Assembly: GCF_001039355.2 (NCBI RefSeq) | Contig: NW_019775898.1 | Location: 84,237-106,672 of the forward strand | DNA length: 22,436 nucleotides | Reading direction: 5' to 3' | Source: Lingula anatina | Taxonomy: Eukaryota; Brachiopoda; Lingulata; Lingulida; Lingulidae | Part shown: positions 1-7,600 of the stretch, piece by piece | Position numbering within the stretch: position 1 is the first letter of the stretch | How the letters are laid out: every line of letters starts with the position of its first letter | Position numbers and translations under genes: made by a program | The notes under the pieces: model-generated | The model's database searches: none | What the model was told of the DNA's origin: nothing | Seen by the model: only the letters and a program-made list of their open reading frames with translations

Positions 1-36
<36 letters not shown>
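1..36. repeat. (AT)n microsatellite
   Basis: An uninterrupted alternating AT tract lies at the left edge and continues outside the window. It directly abuts the inverted-repeat element that follows. Confidence 0.95.
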
Positions 37-38
<2 letters not shown>

Positions 39-297
39 TATGGTCATGACTCGATCTTTTCAATGGGCAAAAAATATCAAACTTTCAGACATATAAATTT
101 ATAATCACAAAAATTATATTTTTAAAAGCATTTGTGGTTCTTTTGCTGAGTAGCATGTATTTTTTTTTGTAATTTTGTTGCTCTCACTTAAAAGGAATGC
201 TATAATTTTAAGAAATTATGACTAAAAAATCACAATTTCCCTCCACTGATCGAGTAACTATGGTATTTTAATTAAAATCCTACAGTGTCACAAGAGT

Positions 298-356
298 ACT
301 ATGTACCTAAACACTATGTACCTAAACACTATGTACCTAAACACTATGTACCTAAA
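298..356. repeat. 15-bp tandem repeat, about four copies
   Basis: The unit ATGTACCTAAACACT is repeated almost perfectly from 301 onward at 15-bp spacing, with the last copy diverging. It is inside the 46-1142 element. Confidence 0.9.
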
Positions 357-367
357 AACAGTATGCT

Positions 368-387
368 GGGGGGGGGGGGGGGGGGGG
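368..387. repeat. Poly-G tract of 20 bases
   Basis: Twenty consecutive G residues follow shortly after the 15-bp tandem repeat. The true length is uncertain because homopolymers of this kind are error-prone in assemblies. Confidence 0.9.
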
Positions 388-511
388 CACAGGCACAGAA
401 ACAATAGTAATAAATAGTAATATCATTAACATTTCCGCGTGTTCCAGCACTATCTGACCCTCTCCTGAAGCAACCTTGAGCTCCAGACAGGTCTCCCCTT
501 CTCTATATCCT

Positions 512-636
512 CTACCAGGGCCACAGTTATTATTATGTGGACATTTTCCCTGAGTGCAGTACAGAGGATAAACGTGAATTTAACCATAGACATATCTGTG
601 AATATCTAGTGATGAATCAATCTGTGGCCCTGGTAG
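512..636. repeat. Inverted repeat with 15-bp arms
   Basis: CTACCAGGGCCACAG at 512-526 is the exact reverse complement of 622-636. The 95-base spacer and flanks also share short CTCTATAT blocks, so this may be a nested foldback insertion in the larger element. Confidence 0.75.
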
Positions 637-1142
637 AGAGCATCTTCTCTACACCCTTCTCTATATACTGCATGCCTCAGCTGACTACACTGGTACTCAG
701 GGTGCGTACTCTTGTGTGGTGTGGGAATTCCACTGATTCCTGATACATCAAATAACTCCAAGTAACAAGAAACAAATCTGTTTTTTTTTTTTACAAATCA
801 TATATTCATTTGAAATAAATTAACAGATTAACATTAAAAAATACATCAAAAGCAAAGCTGGCACTCATTAAATAATTGCAATCAAAATATACAGTAATTA
901 CAAGATCTTTTCAATGGGGAAAATTGCACATTTTACTGATACTGTATTTTTTAAGTCAGAATTTCTGAAAATCAAAACATTATTATTGAGTGGTTGTAAC
1001 AAAATTAAAAAGCAAGCTACTCTGCTGTTGTATTCTATGCTATTAAAGCACCATATATGCTATACAGAAAAACAATTTTGTGAGAATAAAATTAAGCATC
1101 TGAAAGTTTGATCATTTTTGCCCATTGAAAAGACTGAGTCAT

Positions 1143-1818
1143 TACAGCAATAAATAAGTTAAGAGTACATATTGTATGATCACCACTGTATTGATTTGCT
1201 TGAATAATGCATGTTAACAAAATATAAAGTGCACATGTTCTAAATAAAAAAAAATAATATTGAGAAACATGGAAGCTTGTAATAGTGAGATGAAAATGAT
1301 AAAATTATATTACTAGAATAAGTGCTTTAATGGAAGAAAAAAATAAAGTGGTAAATAAATATACAACAATAAATACTAGAATGTAAAAACAGGCACAAGA
1401 CTGTAGCATAGATGTTGAGTTTTGTAAGATGTGGGTGAAGAGAGAGAAACAGGAGTTCAAAACCAGTTATTACACTTAATATATAAACATATGTTTGTCT
1501 ATATCTTAGAAGCTCATTTTCAGCCAAAATCAACTGAACACTACATGCATTTCAAGCATGTTCACTCTAAGTAAATTGCACTTCTCATCAGGGATAATAT
1601 TTACTTCACAGGCCATTATATTCTCTCAAAACAAGTGTTCACATAAGTTTAACAAAAATACTTTCCGTTGCCCCATTTCCATGGTGTAAAATACAGTTAC
1701 ATGTGAAGAGACAGTCATGAATGGAGTTCACAGCAGATGCTTTGTAGAAAACTTTCCAACAACAGTCACAGCCAGACACCCTAAGATTGAAGAAGATAGG
1801 ACTGATCAGTTTTCCAAG
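1143..1818. other. AT-rich non-coding stretch
   Basis: I see no supported exon, RNA gene or repeat here. Short open frames on both strands lack coding character and start in low-complexity AT-rich sequence. It lies downstream (3') of the minus-strand JmjC gene. Confidence 0.6.
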
Positions 1819-2085
1819 GGCGGATCTCGGATTTTTGGGAGGGGGGGGTCTGCGGATGTGAAGCCAACCCTCCCTCTTGGCGTGAGGCTTGGGGCCCCGC
1901 TGAAGGGCTCCAAAAATTTTGGTTTTTTAAAAGGGTGAACAGTGCCATTTATAAGCGTTTAAAACTATGATTTAGCTAGTCAAAATTCTAATTTCTATAG
2001 GGGACCATTGGTGTGATTGTTTTTCAGAAATTGAAGGGATGGTCCGGACCACCCTGATACCCCCCCTCTCTAAATCCGCCACTGA
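1819..2085. mobile_element. Degraded DNA element with GGCGGAT termini
   Basis: The left end GGCGGATCTCGGATTTTTGG is followed by a G run. The right end, read in reverse complement, is GTGGCGGATTTAGAG followed by a G run, so the termini are imperfect inverted repeats of about 30 bp. Base composition is much more GC-rich than the flanks at both ends. No transposase frame is visible. The 2-3 bp next to the ends are not clear enough to call a target duplication. Confidence 0.6.
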
Positions 2086-2475
2086 TTTTCTGTGTCTTCT
2101 GAACCTCAGGGTGCTGTAAGAGGCACCACCCCATCAATCAACTCATCTCATATCTGTCCTGTGCAGAATATCTTATTGTATGAATATTGCATATTAAAAG
2201 GTAATGGATATGGGAATTGTATAAAAATAGGTATATGGAAAATCTTATGGTCACCTGATAATTAAGTAATTATAATTTGCCTTTTTTCACTTGACATTGA
2301 GCAATGATAGAGTTTGATCACCTTCGCAGTTGCTATCCAACATATGAAAAAAATTAAAAATAGAAATTCTGTATAAATACAAACTAATTACACAATAAGA
2401 GTACACTTTTAAAAACAAGGCTTATTTATAAAACAAGCCAAGCAATATAAATTCCACCTTATAACAACATTAAAG
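2086..2475. other. 3' flank / probable 3' UTR of the JmjC gene
   Basis: AT-rich sequence lies immediately beyond the minus-strand stop codon. A canonical AATAAA on the minus strand was not found close to the stop, so the polyadenylation site is not placed. Nothing else is supported in this stretch. Confidence 0.4.
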
Positions 2476-2532
2476 TAGATGGCGCCAGGTGTCTGGAGGG
2501 ACTGGAATATGAAGGAGAGCTGGCGCCATCTA
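2476..2532 (-). repeat. Perfect 12-bp inverted repeat over the stop codon
   Basis: TAGATGGCGCCA at 2476-2487 is exactly the reverse complement of 2521-2532, with a 33-base loop. On the minus strand the upstream arm begins with the TAG stop codon of the JmjC gene, so the mRNA could fold into a hairpin starting at its stop. Confidence 0.85.
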
Positions 2533-2706
2533 TCCACTGCTCGTGTCACTGCTCCACTGGGACCAGGTGCTGCTCTTCTTCCACTTTCTCTTCTGCTGCC
2601 GTGGTTTCTTCTTCATTCCATTCTGAATCTGGTCCTGCATGTCGTCTGTGACTGCTTGGCCTCTCTTCAGCAGCTGTTTGGGCAGCCTGGACATCACCTC
2701 CTGGAC
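2530..2706 (-). CDS. JmjC gene last coding exon
   Basis: Acceptor GTTTCCAG, then 58 codons from VQEVMSRLPKQLLKRG to a Lys/Arg-rich run (KKKPRQQKRKWKK) and a Ser/Trp-rich tail, ending TAG at 2532-2530. The basic run could be a nuclear or ER-retention-type signal; this is inference. The hairpin over the stop is listed separately. Confidence 0.65.
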   Translation of the reverse strand, partial: VQEVMSRLPKQLLKRGQAVTDDMQDQIQNGMKKKPRQQKRKWKKSSTWSQWSSDTSSG

Positions 2707-4612
2707 CTGGAAACAGCAAAATATTCCCAGTCAGTGACACAGGTTATAGTGCAATATTAATACAAAGACCAGAAAAAATAAGTTAAAGTAACAAACACTA
2801 AAACAATGGGTTTGGTCAAACACTCAGATTCAGATTTTATATTTCTCACACACTTGACATTTAAGTACTGTGAAAAGTCTCCCTCATCTTGTAAATTGTT
2901 AACTGGCTTAAATGTCTGTCACACCTACTGAATCAGCTAGGGTGTAAAGATAATTACCCCATAACAGCTTTGCTAGGTGTGACAGACATTTAAGTTGACA
3001 GCAATTTAGTGAGACTCCCCAGGGAGATAGATCGATCCAAATATCTGTGGGAATGGTCCCTTAAATCAAGATGTAAAGAAAAATAGTTTTTTTATGGACC
3101 ATCCTATATATTAACACAATGGTTTTCTTACCAATCACAAATATGTAACACTATATCTTAGAACCCTTTATATCTGAACAATAGCTATTACCTCCATTTT
3201 ACCCAATACTGGTTTACTACACATAAAACCTGATCTACTGTGTTAGAGAAGACTTTGAGAAGATTTGATCATAATGGATTAACTGTGTTAGAGAAGATGA
3301 AAGAGAATTCCCACACAAAAATGAATATGAGTAGTTTTTTCTCAACATAACTTAAATACCAAAACATTAATTAGCTTTCCAGTAAATTTCAAGTGATCAG
3401 AGAGTAAAGAGGCATATGCTAGAGTAATATCTTAAGACCTCCGCAGCGTATGTTCACCTGTTCCTGTGGACTTGTGTAGGGAAGACTGTGGTTCCAGCCA
3501 GTACATGGGACAACTTCCCAGTGAACATTTACCTGTTCCTGGGGACTGTTGTAGGGAAGACTGGGACTCCAGCCAGTACATGGGACAACTTCCCAGTGAG
3601 TATTTACCTGTTCCTGGGGACTGTTGTAGGGAAGACTGGGACTCCAGCCAGTACATGGGACAACTTCCCAGTGAGTATTTACCTGTTCCTGGGGACTGNC
3701 GTAGGGTAGATAATTAGCATTTAATTTTGCCATTTTTAGACAAGGGTGCATTGCAATGAGTGCCACACCCAGACCCCAATACCGACAAAGCCCAAATTTT
3801 ACGTGGAACGAGTTGAGATTATAGGTGACCTAAATCCATGAGATGGGTACGGGGGCCCTTACCGTCTAGGAGGAGAAGCGGTAACGGTAGCCGTCCGGCG
3901 GAGCCGGCGGAACGATCCGGACGGGACCGAAACCATGTGTACCGCCAGCGCTAACGCTGGTGGTACAATAACACAAAACTGACAAATGCTATGATAAATG
4001 GGATAAGTGTTCATTTTGGCCAAAAATGAATTTTCCCAGAGTAAACAACAATTTTCTCATTCTTACCAATGGTTAACAAATCCATTTCTACATATAAAGT
4101 TAGTCTCTGTTTTTTTTTCCTTAAAATTTTTATGGTTTTATGTTATAATCTCTTAAGTAAGAGATTATTACAGAGTATAGCTATCTATGGATGTCAAGTG
4201 GTCTGATGACAAGCCCAGATATCAGTATAATTGCAATAACAGCCGATATTGTGGTAAAACAAAATATATTATATTTCTATGAGTTGTTTACACTGTTTTT
4301 ATTGTGAAATATAGATCTCATACGAAGAGTTATTATCCCTTTAAGGGTTGAGAAAAAAATGGCTACCCTACCACACACACATATAAAACTATACATCGTT
4401 TTCATTCTTGGGAAGGAGGGGTTAATAAGGACAATAAGAGAATAGGTATGCTGTACAAACTTCCAATGTTATGTCAGAGATCATACTATTAGAGTGAAAA
4501 TCTCAGTAAAATCCTACCTGTTGTATTTGTAACACTCCAAAGGAAATCCTGACATTTTCCCTTCTTTCACATACAGAAGGTGGTCCTGTCCAGGTGGAAT
4601 CAACTGGAATAT

Positions 4613-4661
<49 letters not shown>

Positions 4662-7600
4662 ACATGTACATACAGAAGGTGGTCCTGTCCAGGTGGAATC
4701 AACAAGAATACAATATTTATCAACATGAACATAGAAATGGTTGACTAGAATAAGAACATGAATATAATGGGTGTAAGAATTGTTTACAAAACACTGCTTT
4801 TTCTCGTGTTATTCTTGATACCTGCCAAATCGCTCGTAAAAAAAAAAAAAAAAAAAAAAAAGTCTGGACAAAAGGAGGATATTGAAATTAAGAGCACAAT
4901 AAAACTGACTGGGCCATTAACAATGAATTTGAAGCCAGACTGGTAAAATTTTGTGATCATGTCTAAAGTAACTGGTCACCATTTCTTTAAAGAGACACTA
5001 CATTCTGAGACCCTGGTTTTCCTATAGGTCATTAGGCTATGTGTTAGTGCAGACTGACATAAACCATCAACTTACCTTCCACTGTTTCCTCCCCTTAATG
5101 ACTGCATTGGTACCTGTCCAGTTGTAGGGGTCAATGTGAAGAGAAGAGCGCGAGTGCGGCGTACCCCACAGCAACATGGCGTTCCAGGGACGTACTTCCT
5201 CAGGGAACAGCTGGAAGTAATCCTCCTTAAGGTACTCCTGCAATGGTAGTTGATTGCTTTACATTGCTTCTGAGACTGGACCAAAGCAATTGAGTTTGTT
5301 AACACTACATAGTGTTTATGATTAATTTGACTGTGATATCATCTACTGTATTATAAAGTCCTAACATGACAGTAGAATAAGCTGATGCATAAAAAGGAGT
5401 TTGCTGAAAATATCAATTCTTTATGTAAACTTCCTGACAAAAGTGCCCTGAAAATGCTTCAGTATTTACATATGCCATTGTTGTCACGCTCTGTGGTAAG
5501 TTCTCTGCAGCAACCTGCATCCCATAACAGCTGAAGTCTAACAGCTGAGTCATGTTTATTGATAGAAAAATTCCAATTTTCTTAAAAACACGCTCTCCTG
5601 GGATCCTTCATGAAATTCTCTTTAGCAATCTGCTCAAACAATTCACGATAATTTAATGAATAACAGATAAAGGGGGCTTATCCCAAAATTCCCACTCACA
5701 CAGTCCCCGACATCTCTCCTCAGCTGTGGTCTCGTAGGAATAAACAGCTCATCCTCCACGTAGGTCCACCGCCTGAACGTCCCCTCATGGGCGTGTTTGA
5801 AGTAGAGCTCCAGGGGGAGGGCCAGACTCTCTGCGTTGTCTAGACGACCCTAAAATATACAACACAACATAAGACTTCCCATGTGACTTTTGATAATTCA
5901 ATTCAATTCAATTCAATTTATTTCTGTACTGGTACATAGATTGTCATGACCTTGTACAATATGATATACTAATGATGATACAATACAGTTAGTGCATTAC
6001 CATCTTTATATAATGGACATACGTATCAGTAAAATTACTCATAAAATATTCTATCTAAGCAATGCGATAAACCTTGGTGTGATTTTAAATTTACCATAAA
6101 CATTCTATAAACATGTTACACAAAAAGAATATGTTTAAACTTAAAACCAAGGTTACATAGCTGTTTAAAGCCAGTTTGATGACATGGATAATTACGACTC
6201 ATGACAATTACATAAGACAGATAAGTAAATAAGTGACACAGATATAAATATTGTGCCATGTTCAGTCCCACTGCCGAGTCACTTCTCACAACAGTGGGAC
6301 CATACACTGACATTTTAAGGGATATGCTAAGAGTTACCAAGCAGAGCAACTACTTCACTTCTTTTCTTGAATGATTTGATTATAAAGTTGGAGAGGGACA
6401 CTAGAGTATCTTTTTTGGCACTGTTAAATACATGGCATAAATGACTGTCTGGTGACCTGGGATCAGCTTTTAGGATTGAGGTTTTACTTAAAAGGTGACT
6501 CGGTCTGTTTTGTACATTGGGCATTGGAATATAAAATGGTATTCATCTTCAATTACCCCTTGGGTGCACAGGCGACAGATAATATATGACCATATTAAGA
6601 ACAGCAGACTAATAGATCCGTGGATCAAATATGGTGACCCATTAAAAAGCTTGTCGCTTAATTCAGGATAAGATGCTAAATAGATTTGGCGCAGGATGAT
6701 GAAACAAGCATTCAAGTGGGTCGGTCATATTTGATCCACGAATCTGTTAGTCTGCTTTTCTGAATGTGCTCTATGTTTATGCTGTTCAACAAATGATCCC
6801 ATCCAACTGGTCTTACTGATTAATCAATTTGAAGTAAAATACTTTTGAATGATTTACTGATTTGAGTGCTTTAATGCATTTGAGTTGAGGACTGCTTGGT
6901 GAGGTAGATAATGGCATCCTTATTTTGTAGCTCCAGATATCTTTTATATAATGGATATTTAAAGCTTTTAATACACCCCATTTCCATAGATTTTTAGATC
7001 GATCTATCCCTGTGGGGAGTCTCACTAGATTACTGTCAGCTTGGCCGACTTAAGCGTCTGTCCCACCTACAAAAAGCTGTAAGGAGGTAATTAACTATGG
7101 TGCCCGCTCGACTGACTGCAATTTAGCGTGAACCCCCAGGGAGTTAGGTCGATCTAAATCTTAATCTCTAGATCGATCTAAATCTCTGGGAAAGCACCCA
7201 TAGATAAAACTTTAAATATCATAAACATTAAGACTGGACAATTTAAGTATTCCCATACATGATGGTTCTTTACTAAAAAACACTTCACTAATATTGCTTA
7301 CTATTAATATATCAAAAGATATTCTGTACAATACATATCCCGCTAATGTGATACTGCAGTTACCACAGAAATTACAATTACTCATATCGTTACTTACATC
7401 GACAGCCTTCATCGTGATCCTGTCCTTCCCATAATACTTCAGCAGGAACTGTTTACTCCAGTGATAGGCGCCCCATTTGGGGACCACATCTGTGATAATC
7501 ACGGGCCTGAAACATTACAAATGAAATCAAACAGAGGTCAACATTGTGAGAAACAACCAGTCTGAACATTGCATATTGCTACTTTATCAGTTTTCAGTCA

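Larger units (their letters stand above)
46..1142. mobile_element. Non-autonomous DNA element with long inverted termini
   Basis: The ends are inverted copies: the left end begins ATGACTC and continues with CTTTTCAATGGGCAAAAA and CAAACTTTCAGA (about 46-92), and the reverse complement of 1098-1142 gives almost the same string. Weaker inverted similarity extends inward to about 240 on the left and about 930 on the right, so the arms are near 190 bp. A further partial copy of the CTTTTCAATGGG core sits at about 907-918. The interior holds a 15-bp tandem repeat, a poly-G run and a second inverted repeat. No transposase-like reading frame is visible, so this is a foldback or MITE-like passenger. 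The family is not recognised and the target-site duplication is unclear. Confidence 0.6.

Noticed and set aside
298-356. 15-bp repeats considered as a CRISPR-like array
   Set aside because: The units are contiguous with no spacers and the context is eukaryotic intergenic DNA.
3466-3717. Plus-strand frames with Cys/Arg repeats over the 75-bp array
   Set aside because: The array belongs to the minus-strand JmjC gene; the plus frames contain the N and no splice or start context.
3748-3768. Possible W-x-W-H string on the minus strand as the missing JmjC histidine motif
   Set aside because: The frame has no acceptor or donor around it and no similarity either side of the motif.
3856-3966. GC-rich block read as a minus-strand coding exon (open frame ending in AGACG|GTAAGG)
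   Set aside because: In the phase demanded by exon 7 the frame hits TAG before the donor, and the translation is low-complexity Arg/Pro without JmjC similarity; the block is better explained by hairpins.
6813-7025. 70-residue minus-strand frame considered as a LINE continuation
   Set aside because: Its upstream half lies in the foldback element and the rest shows no convincing reverse-transcriptase motif.
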